A stretch of 64,000 nucleotides of DNA from Lachnospiraceae bacterium (lineage in GTDB: Bacteria; Bacillota; Clostridia; Lachnospirales; Lachnospiraceae). The notes below the pieces were generated by a model. The model saw only the letters and a program-made list of their open reading frames with translations, was not told the origin of the DNA and did not search any database. Shown here piece by piece: positions 17,690 through 27,063 of the stretch. Location: assembly GCA_017551665.1 (NCBI GenBank), contig JAFZLB010000105.1:1-64000 (forward strand). Reading direction: 5' to 3'. The position numbers and the translations under genes were made by a program. The first letter of the stretch is position 1, and each line of letters begins with the position of its first letter.

Positions 17690-17718
17690 ATTATAAGCGA
17701 AAAATGTAAAACTTTCAA
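17690..17718 (-). promoter_or_regulatory. promoter of the cell-wall hydrolase gene (near-leaderless)
   Basis: On the minus strand TTGAAA (17713-17718) and TATAAT (17690-17695) are 17 bp apart. The -10 ends 9 nt before the ATG at 17680, leaving a leader of 0-3 nt. GGAAG lies only 1-2 nt before the ATG, too close for a normal ribosome site. Confidence 0.65.
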
Positions 17719-17746
17719 AAGGGACTATATCATAACACAAGAATAT

Positions 17747-18229
17747 TCAAATATCCAGTTTTATTTTTCTGCCCGACCGTGTGTACTTATAGTAGCGGAC
17801 GCCGGCCGCGTCGAACATCCGGCGGGATGCCGTCATCATCGGCGTGTTATGGTATTTGTCGCTGTCGTAGATGACCGTGCGGATGCCGGCCTGGATGATG
17901 GCCTTGGCGCATTCGTTGCAGGGGAAGAGCGAGACATAGAGCTTGGCTCCGTCCAGGGAACCGCCGCGGTAATTCAGAATCGCGTTCAGTTCGCTGTGCA
18001 CCACATAAGGGTATTTTGTCTCCAGCTCGTCCTCGCTGTCGCGCTCCCAGGGAAAGTCCTCGTCGGAGCAGCCTCTTGGCAGGCCGTTGTAGCCCATGGA
18101 AAGAATTTTGTTGTCGCGGCTGACGATGCAGGCCCCCACCTGCGTGGACGGGTCCTTGGACCGCAGCCCCGTCATCATCGCAACGCTCATAAAATACTCG
18201 TCCCAGGATAAATAGTCGTCTCGTTTCAT
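17747..18229 (-). CDS. deoxycytidylate (dCMP) deaminase family protein
   Basis: The 160-residue zinc enzyme of the ComEB/dCMP deaminase family converts dCMP to dUMP for thymidylate synthesis. The zinc and catalytic motifs are HSELNAIL (His and Glu) and PCNEC (two Cys); the start MKRDDYLSWDEYFM is typical. I set the start at 18229, with GGAGGAG upstream, rather than the longer frame into upp. It lies 10 nt after upp in the same direction, so the two salvage genes probably share a transcript. Confidence 0.92.
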   Translation of the reverse strand: MKRDDYLSWDEYFMSVAMMTGLRSKDPSTQVGACIVSRDNKILSMGYNGLPRGCSDEDFPWERDSEDELETKYPYVVHSELNAILNYRGGSLDGAKLYVSLFPCNECAKAIIQAGIRTVIYDSDKYHNTPMMTASRRMFDAAGVRYYKYTRSGRKIKLDI

Positions 18230-18239
18230 TTCGCTCCTC

Positions 18240-18881
18240 CTATTTGGTACCAAAGATCCTGTCTCCCGCGTCGCCGAGACCGGGGACAATGTAGCCATGG
18301 TCGTTGAGCTGCTCATCCACCTCGCCGATGTAAATGTCCACGTCCGGATGCGTTTCCCGCATGCGGCGGATGCCCTCGGGCGCGGCGATGATACATAACA
18401 GATGGATGTGTTTGCAGCCCCGCTCCTTTAACATGGTGATCGCGGCGGAGACGCTGCCGCCCGTTGCCAGCATCGGATCGACGACAAAGATTTCACGCTG
18501 CTCGCTGTCCGGCGGAATCTTGCAGTAATACTCCACCGGCTCCAGGGTCTCCGGGTCACGGTAAAGACCGATGTGCCCCACCTTCGCCGCGGGAATCAGC
18601 GCGAGCATGCCGTCCACCATGCCGAGTCCGGCGCGCAGAATCGGCACGATGCAGAGCTTGCGTCCCTTGAGCTCGTAGGCCGTCGTTGTGCAGATCGGCG
18701 TCTCGATCTCAATCTCCTTCAGTTCCAGGTGGCGTGTCGCCTCATAGCAGATGAGCATGGCGATTTCGCTGATGGTGTCCCGGAAGTCCTTTGTTCCGGT
18801 GCTTGTGCGACGGATATAGCCGATCTTGTGCCGGATCAGCGGATGGTCCATCACCACAACATTTTCATATTGTTCCTGCAT
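18240..18881 (-). CDS. upp: uracil phosphoribosyltransferase
   Basis: The 213-residue salvage enzyme makes UMP from uracil and PRPP. The PRPP-binding segment [10 protein letters not shown], the uracil-binding [13 protein letters not shown] and the dimer segment [12 protein letters not shown] are all present. Length is normal. GGGGAGGGGG precedes the ATG. Confidence 0.96.
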   Translation of the reverse strand: MQEQYENVVVMDHPLIRHKIGYIRRTSTGTKDFRDTISEIAMLICYEATRHLELKEIEIETPICTTTAYELKGRKLCIVPILRAGLGMVDGMLALIPAAKVGHIGLYRDPETLEPVEYYCKIPPDSEQREIFVVDPMLATGGSVSAAITMLKERGCKHIHLLCIIAAPEGIRRMRETHPDVDIYIGEVDEQLNDHGYIVPGLGDAGDRIFGTK

Positions 18882-18920
18882 CCGTTCCCCCTCCCCAATC
18901 TTGTTTTGCTACCCTTTATC

Positions 18921-20003
18921 TTACCGTATCGTTCCGTCCGCTTCCACAAAAACGCGCCGTCCGCCGGAGGCCTTGCGCAGGCGGTTTGCGATGGCGCCGG
19001 TGCTGTCCGCTTCCGTGAAGTCCTCGCAGAGGATTTCTTCCGCACCGCGGGCGTCCATTTCCCGCAGCACCGCGTACAGCCGCTGCGCGATTTCCGCCGC
19101 GTCCGTCCTGCTGCCGCAGCTTATAATAACATCCGCTCTGTAAAAAGGCGCATTTTCATCGCTTGCGATTACACCGATTATTTTATCGCTCCCCGCCGCT
19201 CTCCGGTTGATATATAATATCACTTGTTCTTTATCTCCGGAGACAACGGTCATTTCGCCCTTCGGCGCGTAATGCGTATACTTCATGCCCGGTGCCAGTG
19301 CGATCTCCGCTTCCTGCTCTTTTGCCGCTGTCACCTTAGGTGCGGCTTCCGCGGCTTCCGTCGTTTGCAGCACCCGCGCGATCTCTTCTCCGCCGATCAT
19401 GCCGGGACGCAGAATGCGCGCGTCTGTTTCCGTCAGATCCACGATGGTGGATTCCAGGCCCACCGTCGTATCCCCGCCGTCGAGGATCATGTCCACCCGG
19501 CCCTCTAAGTCTTCGATCACATGCGCGGCCTTCGTCGGCGAGGGTCTGCCGGAGCGGTTCGCGCTCGGTGCGGCGATGTAACCGCCGGCCGCGAGAATCA
19601 GCGCCCTTGCCACGGGATGCGAGGGAAAGCGGACCGCAACGGTATCCAGTCCTCCCGTCACCCGGTCGGGCACCTCCGCGCTTCGCTTCAGAATCACCGT
19701 CAGCGGTCCCGGCCAAAAGGCCTCCGCCAGACGAAGCACACGCGGATCCGCTGCTTCGGTCAGCCGGTTCAGCGCCGCCGTCTCCGCGATATGCACGATC
19801 AGCGGATTGTCGGAGGGTCTGCCCTTCGCCTCGTAAATCCTTGCGCAGGCCTCTTCCCGGAAGGCATCCGCGCCGAGGCCGTACACGGTCTCCGTCGGAA
19901 AGGCCACGAGACCGCCGCGCTTCAGAATGTCCGCCGCTTCGGCAATCGCCGCCTTCGCTTCCGGCGTGTCCGTTTCTCTGATTTCCGCAATCCGTGTCCG
20001 CAT
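18921..20003 (-). CDS. L-threonylcarbamoyladenylate synthase (Sua5/YwlC type)
   Basis: The 360-residue protein makes threonylcarbamoyl-AMP, the first step of t6A modification at position 37 of ANN-decoding tRNAs. The YrdC domain (about 10-205) has KRGGLVAFPTETVYGLGAD, KGRPSDNPL and SANRSGRPSPT. The C-terminal Sua5 domain (about 235-350) contains APGMKYTHYAPKGEM. I place the start at ATG 20003, which overlaps the TGA of the GH18 gene (TGATG), so translation is coupled. The open frame to 20210 is read-through of that gene. Confidence 0.93.
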   Translation of the reverse strand: MRTRIAEIRETDTPEAKAAIAEAADILKRGGLVAFPTETVYGLGADAFREEACARIYEAKGRPSDNPLIVHIAETAALNRLTEAADPRVLRLAEAFWPGPLTVILKRSAEVPDRVTGGLDTVAVRFPSHPVARALILAAGGYIAAPSANRSGRPSPTKAAHVIEDLEGRVDMILDGGDTTVGLESTIVDLTETDARILRPGMIGGEEIARVLQTTEAAEAAPKVTAAKEQEAEIALAPGMKYTHYAPKGEMTVVSGDKEQVILYINRRAAGSDKIIGVIASDENAPFYRADVIISCGSRTDAAEIAQRLYAVLREMDARGAEEILCEDFTEADSTGAIANRLRKASGGRRVFVEADGTIR

Positions 20004-21766
20004 CAGTAGCCGTTCACGTATCCGGAAATGACTTCCCAGGCTTCCGCGGATTCCAGCCCCAGGCGCCATCCGGCCACACCCGCGATGTTGTTGGCCCGCA
20101 TGACGGCGATTTTTTCCGTCAGCGATTCGCCGTCCTCCAGCCAGATTTCCACCTTCGTGCCGTCGTCGTAGGTGCGTCCGCCGTAGTACTGACCCGTCTC
20201 CGCGTCCCACTGGAAGCTGATGCCCCGTTCCGCGGCGGCCTCTTTTCCGCCGTTCATGCCGGTGGCAAAGCTCGTCACGCTGCCGTCCGGCTTTGTGGTC
20301 CAGACTCTGGTGTAGAAGGGCACGGCGTTGATGACCTTCTCCGCCGGCACCTGTTTGACGGTTTCCTCCACGCCGTAGCGCACAAACTCCACGGAAGCGA
20401 CGCTGCCGGCCTCGGGAGAACCGCCGTAATGCTCATCATAGCCCATGATGATCACATAGTCCGCAATGATGCCCTGCTCTCTTCTGTCATAATAATCATT
20501 GAAGCCATAGGGCACGTAATTATCAATGGAGAGCACGATCTGCTCGCGGCGGCAGGCAATGGAAAGCTCGCGCAGCCACTGCACATAGTCCTTGCCGGCC
20601 TCCGGGGGCACGCCCTCGAAGTCCACGTTGATGCCCTCGCAGCCCAGGCGCTTGATTTCCGCGATGAGGTTTTCCGTCAGGGTCTTTCTCGATGCCGCGT
20701 GCGAAACCACCGCCTGCGTATCCACCCCCGCGTTTTCAAAGTTGGAGACGAGCGCCCAGACCTCCAGTCCCGCCGCGTGCGCGGCGTTCACGTAATCCGT
20801 CGTGCCGAAGCTTTCGATGCCGCCGAAATCATCCGTCAGGCGGATCCAGGTCGGAGAGATTACGTTCATCCCCTTCGCGGGCGCAATCACCTCCTGGAGG
20901 GTGTCATTGCCGCCGACCCCGGCGATCTGGTGCCAGCCGAGGCAGATTTTGAAGGGCCTGGAAATGTTGGTATAGACCGGATCCTGGATCGCGTTGCTGC
21001 CGTAGGTAAAGGACTCCGTCTCGCTTAAGCGCTTCTGCTCCACGTAGCCGGTAAAGGCATCCGGCGTGCGTACCTTGATCCAGTCACCGAGCGAATCGTC
21101 CACGATCACGACGCGGTCCCCCTCGGCAAGGTCCGTGATGATGGGGGATTTGATGCCGCCCGCGATGCGCAGCTGCGTGTCCTTCGTGACCAGCGCCGTC
21201 TGCGTCGTCAGCGTGCCGGTGTACATCCGCACGCGGTTCGGCGCGTCAAAGGTTTCAAAGGTGATGTTGTGATACTGTCTGACGTATTCCACCGCCACAT
21301 AGAGCGTATCCTGTTCCATGCGGCTGATGACATAGGGCAGTTCGGTCACGCCGTCCTCCGTGGACGTGCAGCTGCTCCCCCCGATCTGCGAGGTGATGAC
21401 GGCCGTCGGCGTCGTGTAAACAAAGATGCCGTCCTCCCTGCCGTAGTAATAACGGTCGCTGATCATCTCATGCAGCAGATCGAGCGGCATGTAGAGATGA
21501 CCGTCGATGCGCTTTAAGACAATCTCCGTCTGCTCATCGTTCAGGATGACCGGATATTCCGAAGCCTCATGCACACCGAACCAGTCCGTTAAGTCCGCGC
21601 GCTCCGTGCCGTAGGAATAGCGTTTGTACAGGAAATAACCGACGAGTCCGCCGATGACAAGAAGCAGAAAGAGCACCGTCCCGAGAATCAGTTTCCACCT
21701 GCCGCCGTTCTTCTTTTTCCTGCTGTTTTTTCTTTTCTTCTTTTTTCTTGTGGGATTGTTTTCCAT
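20003..21766 (-). CDS. membrane-anchored SH3 / glycoside hydrolase 18 protein
   Basis: The 587-residue protein has a Lys/Arg-rich cytoplasmic start (1-24) and one membrane helix (about 25-46). A stalk-like domain follows (about 60-180, like copper-amine-oxidase-N domains), then a bacterial SH3 domain (about 195-245) and a GH18 barrel (about 270-587). The GH18 catalytic motif reads GINVDFE with Glu384 as acid. Such proteins act on wall or spore polysaccharides. A TGG-TATCAT extended -10 (21774-21782) ends 7 nt before the ATG and no ribosome site is visible. Confidence 0.88.
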   Translation of the reverse strand: MENNPTRKKKKRKNSRKKKNGGRWKLILGTVLFLLLVIGGLVGYFLYKRYSYGTERADLTDWFGVHEASEYPVILNDEQTEIVLKRIDGHLYMPLDLLHEMISDRYYYGREDGIFVYTTPTAVITSQIGGSSCTSTEDGVTELPYVISRMEQDTLYVAVEYVRQYHNITFETFDAPNRVRMYTGTLTTQTALVTKDTQLRIAGGIKSPIITDLAEGDRVVIVDDSLGDWIKVRTPDAFTGYVEQKRLSETESFTYGSNAIQDPVYTNISRPFKICLGWHQIAGVGGNDTLQEVIAPAKGMNVISPTWIRLTDDFGGIESFGTTDYVNAAHAAGLEVWALVSNFENAGVDTQAVVSHAASRKTLTENLIAEIKRLGCEGINVDFEGVPPEAGKDYVQWLRELSIACRREQIVLSIDNYVPYGFNDYYDRREQGIIADYVIIMGYDEHYGGSPEAGSVASVEFVRYGVEETVKQVPAEKVINAVPFYTRVWTTKPDGSVTSFATGMNGGKEAAAERGISFQWDAETGQYYGGRTYDDGTKVEIWLEDGESLTEKIAVMRANNIAGVAGWRLGLESAEAWEVISGYVNGY

Positions 21767-22224
21767 GAACTATATGATACCACTTTCTTGCTTTTCCTAC
21801 CACCGCCGGCGGCACCTTTTCACGGAGGGCGGGAACCTCTCCCTGAAATCAGAACCGATAGAATTTAGAAACTGCATCCGTACATGTGATGAAAGAGTTG
21901 CCGTACCGCCGGCGGCGGTTTTGTACGCGTCTGTCCGTATCCGTTGCTTGTCTTCGCTACTGTTTTGGATGATACAGGCATGGCTTGTCCTGTTTTGCGA
22001 TACCTCACTACTCTGCGATTGGTTCGCGATTCGCGAGACGGATCCGCTGGATCCGGAGAATGGGGATACGGTTGTCTTACCTCCTTTCCGACGTCATACC
22101 TCTTTCTGATCCGTATGTTAATATATTATTTCTTCTTTGTCAAGTATTATTTTATTTTTAGTTAATTTTATTTTTCGCTCACTTTATTGTTTGTTTATGA
22201 TGCTATGATATTATTTCCTTTCTA
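21767..22224. other. non-coding gap with palindromes, no gene recognised
   Basis: No supported gene is seen. The stretch has a palindrome TCGCGATTCGCGA near 22028-22040, an inverted repeat GGATCC-GCT-GGATCC near 22040-22055, and CCGCCGGCGG repeated near 21803 and 21907. The last 120 bp are strongly AT-rich. It could hold a structured RNA, but I could not match it to a known class. Confidence 0.4.
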
Positions 22225-22253
22225 TTGACATCGTGGGCGCAATCGATTAGAGT
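22225..22253 (+). promoter_or_regulatory. promoter of mecA
   Basis: TTGACA (22225-22230) and TAGAGT (22248-22253) are 17 bp apart. The predicted start near 22260 gives a leader of about 75 nt with a small CCCC/GGGG hairpin (22271-22287). Confidence 0.65.
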
Positions 22254-22334
22254 GTAGGTGGTTTCCATTCCCCCTGACAAATTGGGGTACGGATCAGAGT
22301 GACCGCAAGATATGGTGGTTCCGGAAGGACGACA

Positions 22335-23108
22335 ATGAAAATAGAAAAACTGAACGATTATCAGATCCGCTGTACCCTTACCAAAGAAGATCTCGCCAGG
22401 CGCGGGCTCAAGGTCTCCGAGCTGGCCTACGGCACGGACAACGCGCGTGACCTGTTCCGCGATATGATGGAGCAGGCGGCGGAGCAGTTCGGCTTTACGC
22501 CGGACGACATGCCGATCATGGTCGAGGCCATCCCTTACAGCACGGACTGTCTGGTGCTGGTCATCAGCAAATGCGATGATCCGGAGGAACTGGACACGCG
22601 CTTTGCTTCCTTTGCGCCCAGTGTCTTTACGGAGGATGAGGAATACGAATATGATTACGAGGACGAGGGGGAGGATTTCGCCTCTCTGTTCTCACGGATT
22701 CAGGAAGGCGGCATGCCCGGTCTCTTTGATTCCGAACAGCCCTCCGTCAAGAAGGTAAAGCAGCGCAGAGGCAGCAGCAAAAAGCCGGTTTACACGGACG
22801 ACGCGGAATACCGCATCTTCTCCTTCCCGCTGTTGCGTGACGTCATTGAACTCGCGGGCCGCATTGAGCCCTCTTATCACGGGCGTAACACGCTGTACAA
22901 GAGCAAGCTCAGCGAACGCTACATGCTCCTGTTGCATCGCCAGGCCAAGGAGGATCCCGTCTTTTCCCAGATCTGTCTCATGTTGAGCGAATACGGGCAG
23001 GAAGAGCCCTTCAGCACCGCGAGCGAACAGTTCCTGGAGGAGCACAACGCGGTGCTCATCCGCGATAAGGCGCTGCAGATTCTAAGACGGCAGAACTTCT
23101 CCGGCTGA
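22335..23108 (+). CDS. mecA: MecA-type adaptor protein for ClpC
   Basis: The 257-residue protein starts MKIEKLNDYQIRCTLTKEDL, the family signature. An N-terminal substrate-binding domain (1-90) is followed by a very acidic linker (about 98-125, EDEEYEYDYEDEGEDF) and a C-terminal ClpC-binding domain (about 155-250, FPLLRDVIELAGR). MecA targets proteins to ClpCP proteolysis. GGAAGGA precedes the chosen ATG; the longer frame from 22299 is not needed. A terminator follows. Confidence 0.88.
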   Translation: MKIEKLNDYQIRCTLTKEDLARRGLKVSELAYGTDNARDLFRDMMEQAAEQFGFTPDDMPIMVEAIPYSTDCLVLVISKCDDPEELDTRFASFAPSVFTEDEEYEYDYEDEGEDFASLFSRIQEGGMPGLFDSEQPSVKKVKQRRGSSKKPVYTDDAEYRIFSFPLLRDVIELAGRIEPSYHGRNTLYKSKLSERYMLLLHRQAKEDPVFSQICLMLSEYGQEEPFSTASEQFLEEHNAVLIRDKALQILRRQNFSG

Positions 23109-23130
23109 GCGCGTCAGAATTCCGAACGAT

Positions 23131-23550
23131 TCAACCCTGCCTTCCCGGATGATACGGGAAGGCATTTTTATGCCATGTCACCACGGCGCCTCCCTGCGCA
23201 TCCGTCGTGCATTCCACCACATCATAACGCATCGGTGTATTGTCTTTGATCGCGAAACGCACACGGTAAAAATCAGAAATTCTGCAGATGGTCTGCTGCT
23301 TTTTCAGATTCACGGCCTCCGCACCGCTGCCCTTGCTGCGGCTGCTGCGGTACTTGACCTCCAGAAATACCAGATATTCGCCGTCCCGGAGGATGAGATC
23401 AATCTCGCCGTTCCGCGCACGGAAGTTACGCATGACGATTTTTGCGCCCTGTCCCTGCAGATACTGCGCCACGAGTTCTTCGTATCGCGCCCCGATGCTG
23501 CGGGTGTTTCTCTTTTTTGTCTCCGGCGCGGGCGGTGTTCCTTCCTTCAT
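23131..23550 (-). CDS. yraN: YraN/UPF0102 family endonuclease-like protein
   Basis: The 139-residue protein has a restriction-endonuclease-like core: RYEELVAQYLQGQG, RNFRARNGEIDLI and FLEVKYRSS (Glu, Asp, Glu-x-Lys). Its biological role is not settled. I start it at ATG 23550, 7 nt after the upstream diguanylate cyclase gene, with GGAGGGGTGAG upstream. The longer frame reads back into that gene. Confidence 0.9.
   Translation of the reverse strand: MKEGTPPAPETKKRNTRSIGARYEELVAQYLQGQGAKIVMRNFRARNGEIDLILRDGEYLVFLEVKYRSSRSKGSGAEAVNLKKQQTICRISDFYRVRFAIKDNTPMRYDVVECTTDAQGGAVVTWHKNAFPYHPGRQG
23139..23169 (+). terminator. terminator of mecA
   Basis: A perfect 9-bp stem GCCTTCCCG/CGGGAAGGC with a 7-nt loop is followed by ATTTTT. 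The stem lies inside the last codons of yraN on the other strand. Confidence 0.8.
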
Positions 23551-23557
23551 GACGCAC

Positions 23558-25237
23558 TCACCCCTCCGTCTGCGCCGGCTGTGTGCCGTGCTTCCTGGCG
23601 TACATGCGCGCGTCCGCCTGCAGATACACGCCGTGGGCGTCGGCTTCCGGGAATTCGTGGTGATAAGCGTAGCCGTAGGCAAAGCTGTGCGGGATCCGCT
23701 CGTTGGCCTGGTCCAAAGAGGAGAAGCGTCTTTCGAGCGCCGTCATGCAGCCGCGGATGGCATGCTCGTCCATGGTCTCGGAGATCGCGAGAAACTCATC
23801 GCCGCCGACCCGCATCACGTCCGTCCCCTCCGGCAGCACCGCACGCAGCATCCTGCCGAAGAAACGAATCAGGCGGTCGCCCTCGTCATGGCCGAAGGTA
23901 TCGTTGACATATTTGAGACCGTTGAGATCCAGACTGATCAGACAGTAATCCCCCTCACCTTTGTTCAGCTCCTCATAACGCTCCGCCGTCAGCATCCGGT
24001 TGTGCAGGCCCGTCAGACCGTCCGTGTACGCGAGCTCACGCAGCGCGTCAAATTTGAATTTCTGCGGCGCCGCTTCCATCATCATCCAGCCGTAGACCAG
24101 GAAACGCGCCATGGCAAAGAACAGCGGTCCCGTCGTCAGGATGACGATGGAGACGGTCTGCACCTCAATGTCTTCGCCGGTCGGCAGATTGAAGCACATG
24201 GCGATGAACACCATCACACAAAACAGTGCCGGTGCCGCCATCTGGACCATATCAATCGCGGCGGTTTTCTTTTCGCGGATATCGATGACAAACATCCGGA
24301 TCAGCATCATCAGGTAAAACGTGCATATGCCGTAATACACATAACGCGTGCGGTGCATATAAAGAACACCCGTAAAATGCAGCACAAAGGAGATGCCCAC
24401 CGCCGCAAACACGAAGCGCTCAAACAGGCGGTAGAAGCGGTTCGTTTCATGCACCTGCGCCACCAGCAGGATGAGCAGCGGGAGCAGGAGGTAAAAGGAG
24501 AGATATTCCACCGTCATCAGCCACGTTCCTTCGGTAAAGAAGGCGAGGACGCGGTAATGGGTCAGGATCCAGATGCCCAACACAATGGAAATCAGGGAGG
24601 ACAGACGCTGTCCCTTCACCTCCGGCAACAGCACGGACACCATCAGCGAGAAGAACAGGAAGAATCCGCCGAAGAGGCACATGAACACGCCGATCAACAG
24701 CGCGTAGCCGTAGCGCTGCATCATCGTATGATTCAGTTCATGGAAGGACCCGAAGCGCGGCGGATAAATCACGGGCGGCAGACGGTCCTCCGAAGCGTGA
24801 AACACGAGGGACAGACGCTTCCCGGCATAGTCCGCCGGAAGGCAGACATAATAGCGGTTGCCGCCGACATAGCCGCCGTCCAGGAAGCGGTCCATCGCGA
24901 TCTCTCCGATCACCTCGTCCTCCAGGAACACCTCCACGGCAAAGTAATTGACCAGCAGCTCCAGCGTCGGGGACGCCTCGCCGGTATCAGGCATGGTGCG
25001 CTCGATGCGGACGGTTTCCCCGCGGGAGAGCTTGCGGTCCAAAAGCTCCGGCAGTTCGGAAAGCGCCGCCACCGGAAAACCTTCCTCTCCCACCCGGATC
25101 CGCCATCCGGTGTCAAAGCGCTCAACCTCATGCAGGTGGTCATAGCTGACCGCAAGCATGACGATGACGATCAGAACGATGACCGACAGAATCCCGGGGG
25201 TACAGGCAAGCAGCATTTTCCTGGTGTGCTCTCTCAT
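23558..25237 (-). CDS. 7TMR-DISM diguanylate cyclase (copy A)
   Basis: The 559-residue protein has an N-terminal membrane helix (about 10-30), an extracellular sensory domain (about 35-180, 7TMR-DISM-like) and seven membrane helices (about 190-375). A C-terminal GGDEF domain (about 395-550) has the active motif MRVGGDEFLAI. The RxxD inhibitory site expected just before GGDEF is absent (EGTDVMRV), so product inhibition is probably weak. It should make cyclic di-GMP in response to an external ligand, perhaps a carbohydrate. It overlaps copy B by 4 nt. Confidence 0.9.
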   Translation of the reverse strand: MREHTRKMLLACTPGILSVIVLIVIVMLAVSYDHLHEVERFDTGWRIRVGEEGFPVAALSELPELLDRKLSRGETVRIERTMPDTGEASPTLELLVNYFAVEVFLEDEVIGEIAMDRFLDGGYVGGNRYYVCLPADYAGKRLSLVFHASEDRLPPVIYPPRFGSFHELNHTMMQRYGYALLIGVFMCLFGGFFLFFSLMVSVLLPEVKGQRLSSLISIVLGIWILTHYRVLAFFTEGTWLMTVEYLSFYLLLPLLILLVAQVHETNRFYRLFERFVFAAVGISFVLHFTGVLYMHRTRYVYYGICTFYLMMLIRMFVIDIREKKTAAIDMVQMAAPALFCVMVFIAMCFNLPTGEDIEVQTVSIVILTTGPLFFAMARFLVYGWMMMEAAPQKFKFDALRELAYTDGLTGLHNRMLTAERYEELNKGEGDYCLISLDLNGLKYVNDTFGHDEGDRLIRFFGRMLRAVLPEGTDVMRVGGDEFLAISETMDEHAIRGCMTALERRFSSLDQANERIPHSFAYGYAYHHEFPEADAHGVYLQADARMYARKHGTQPAQTEG

Positions 25238-26976
25238 ACCACACCCCCTGTCCGCCCGGCCATGACCTTCACGGCATGGCGCATCCGTTTTTCCTCATAC
25301 ATCCGCCGGTCCGCCAAAAGATACACCTCATGGGCGCGGCCGCCGGCCCTGTCTTCCCGGTTGTCCGCAACGCCAAGCGAAGCACTGAAGCGGTATTTTG
25401 TCTCCGTCTTGTTCTTTTCCTCCAGCATCCCAGCAAAGCGCTTCCTGTAGCTCTCTAAATTGTCGCAGTCCCCGTCGCATAAGATGACGATGAATTCGTC
25501 GCCGCCCATGCGTCCGACCAGCTCACAGTCCGCAAAACATTCCTTCAGCACGGCGGCAAATTCCTGCAGCATCCTGTCGCCTTCCGCGTGACCGTAAGTG
25601 TCATTGACCTTCTTCAGATAATCCAGGTCAATGCTGACGATGCTGTAGCGACGGTTGCTTTTGCCCAGATTCTCAAAGAGCAGATCGCAGGCACCGCGGT
25701 TGGCCAGCCCCGTCAGCGGATCGGAATAGGCCCGGTCGCGCAGCACCTCTCCCGTCGCCTCCGTGCGGAGATTGACAACGCCGGTCAGGAAGTAATGCAT
25801 GGAGATCGCCATGGAAAAGAGCAGACTGCCCGCCGTGACAAAGTTGATCCCCGCAGAGGCCTCCTGTCCGCCGGTCAGCTTCACCATCGTGAAGAGAATG
25901 GCGTCCGTGTAGCAGGCCAGCATGTAAAGGAAGAAGCCCGCCGCCAGCGTCCGGTCCGCCGTTTCCTCGAGTTTGTCGTAATAAATCCTCCTGCGGGTGC
26001 TGATGTTCCGGATGGCAAACACAAGGAAGGGCACCGTCTCCAGAAAGTAAACCGCGTAACCCGCCATCAGAAAGCGCGTGATGTGGATGACATTCAAAAA
26101 ATGCAGCGCCAGCACCGTGAGGAAAAAGACACAGTCAAAGGCAAAAAACAGGCGGTACATCAGCCGCATCTTCCCCTCCAGGAAGGAGGCGAGGAACCCG
26201 CAGATCACGAGGGATAAAAGATAAAAGGAGGCGTACTCCAGCAGCGTGTTGACGCCCGGCGTGTCAATAAACAGGTCAAAGAGATTGTGATAGCCCAACA
26301 GATAAACGCCGAACATCAGCGTCGTCAGCGCGCTGAAGAGAAGCTTTCCGCCCGCGCCGCCGCCGCGCATCAGAAGCGGCATCCAGAACAGCTGGATGAG
26401 ACCGAAGACCACGAGAAACACCGCGATGTAAAAGGGCACCGTCCGTTCCTCCAGAAAGCGGACGTAAAGATCCTCCGCCGTTCCGAAGCGGAAGGGACCG
26501 AGACCGTAAAAGGCATCGTTTTCCGAAGCCGTCAGCCGCACCGTCAGCGTCTTTCCTTCCCAGTCCGCGGGCAGCTCCGCGTTGCAGATCAGTCTGCCGA
26601 CCATCTTTCCTTCCGCAAACTGCTCCGCGCCGGAGGAATAAAACGCTTCGCCGTCCAGTTCCAGCGTCGCCATGGTGTGCAGATTGCGGAACCAGAGGCA
26701 GGCGGAGGGCCAGACGTGTTCATCGGGCAGCGTCCGTGACAGTGTAAAGACCTCACCGTACATCACAATGCCGGTGTCGATTTTCGTCAGCGTATCCTCT
26801 TCCAGCGGTTCGCCGTTCCGCGTGATGAACCAGCCCTCATCCAGCGTCAACACGGGATGCTCCTCTTCGCGGCTCAAAATCGTGCCGCGGAGCACCGCGG
26901 GAATAAACAGGATGAGGAAGATCACAAACAGGATGCCCTGTGCAATTTGCGGATATTGTTTCAGGCTTTTCGGCAT
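25234..26976 (-). CDS. 7TMR-DISM diguanylate cyclase (copy B)
   Basis: The 580-residue protein has the same layout as copy A: a first membrane helix (about 12-30), an extracellular beta-rich domain, seven helices (about 180-385) and a GGDEF domain (about 410-570) with RMGGDEFIVIL. The RxxD site is again missing (CELVGRM). The two proteins are diverged paralogues probably made from one mRNA, which suggests two inputs feeding one pool, or a heterodimer. AAAGGG precedes the ATG. Confidence 0.9.
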   Translation of the reverse strand: MPKSLKQYPQIAQGILFVIFLILFIPAVLRGTILSREEEHPVLTLDEGWFITRNGEPLEEDTLTKIDTGIVMYGEVFTLSRTLPDEHVWPSACLWFRNLHTMATLELDGEAFYSSGAEQFAEGKMVGRLICNAELPADWEGKTLTVRLTASENDAFYGLGPFRFGTAEDLYVRFLEERTVPFYIAVFLVVFGLIQLFWMPLLMRGGGAGGKLLFSALTTLMFGVYLLGYHNLFDLFIDTPGVNTLLEYASFYLLSLVICGFLASFLEGKMRLMYRLFFAFDCVFFLTVLALHFLNVIHITRFLMAGYAVYFLETVPFLVFAIRNISTRRRIYYDKLEETADRTLAAGFFLYMLACYTDAILFTMVKLTGGQEASAGINFVTAGSLLFSMAISMHYFLTGVVNLRTEATGEVLRDRAYSDPLTGLANRGACDLLFENLGKSNRRYSIVSIDLDYLKKVNDTYGHAEGDRMLQEFAAVLKECFADCELVGRMGGDEFIVILCDGDCDNLESYRKRFAGMLEEKNKTETKYRFSASLGVADNREDRAGGRAHEVYLLADRRMYEEKRMRHAVKVMAGRTGGVV

Positions 26977-26991
26977 CGCATACCCTTTACA

Positions 26992-27024
26992 ACAGAACCC
27001 CCGGTGACCGGCCGGGGGTCCTGT
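26992..27024 (-). terminator. hairpin between nifJ and the cyclase pair
   Basis: A 13-bp stem with one mismatch (ACAGAACCCCCGG with CCGGGGGTCCTGT) and a 7-nt loop lies downstream of nifJ. The T tract is poor. It probably ends most nifJ transcripts. Confidence 0.65.
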
Positions 27025-27063
27025 ATGTGACGTTTGAAGCGGTGATGTTCCGCTGTTTTCTGC

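Noticed and set aside
22254..22334. Possible T-box or other riboswitch in the mecA leader
   Set aside because: A GAGTGACCGCAAG stretch recalls a T-box, but the conserved AGGGTGGNACCGCG core and specifier stem are absent. Only a small CCCC/GGGG hairpin is seen.
23288..25450. 720-codon plus-strand frame opposite the first diguanylate cyclase gene
   Set aside because: The translation is rich in His, Gln and Arg without motifs, and the opposite strand encodes a clear 7TMR-DISM/GGDEF protein.
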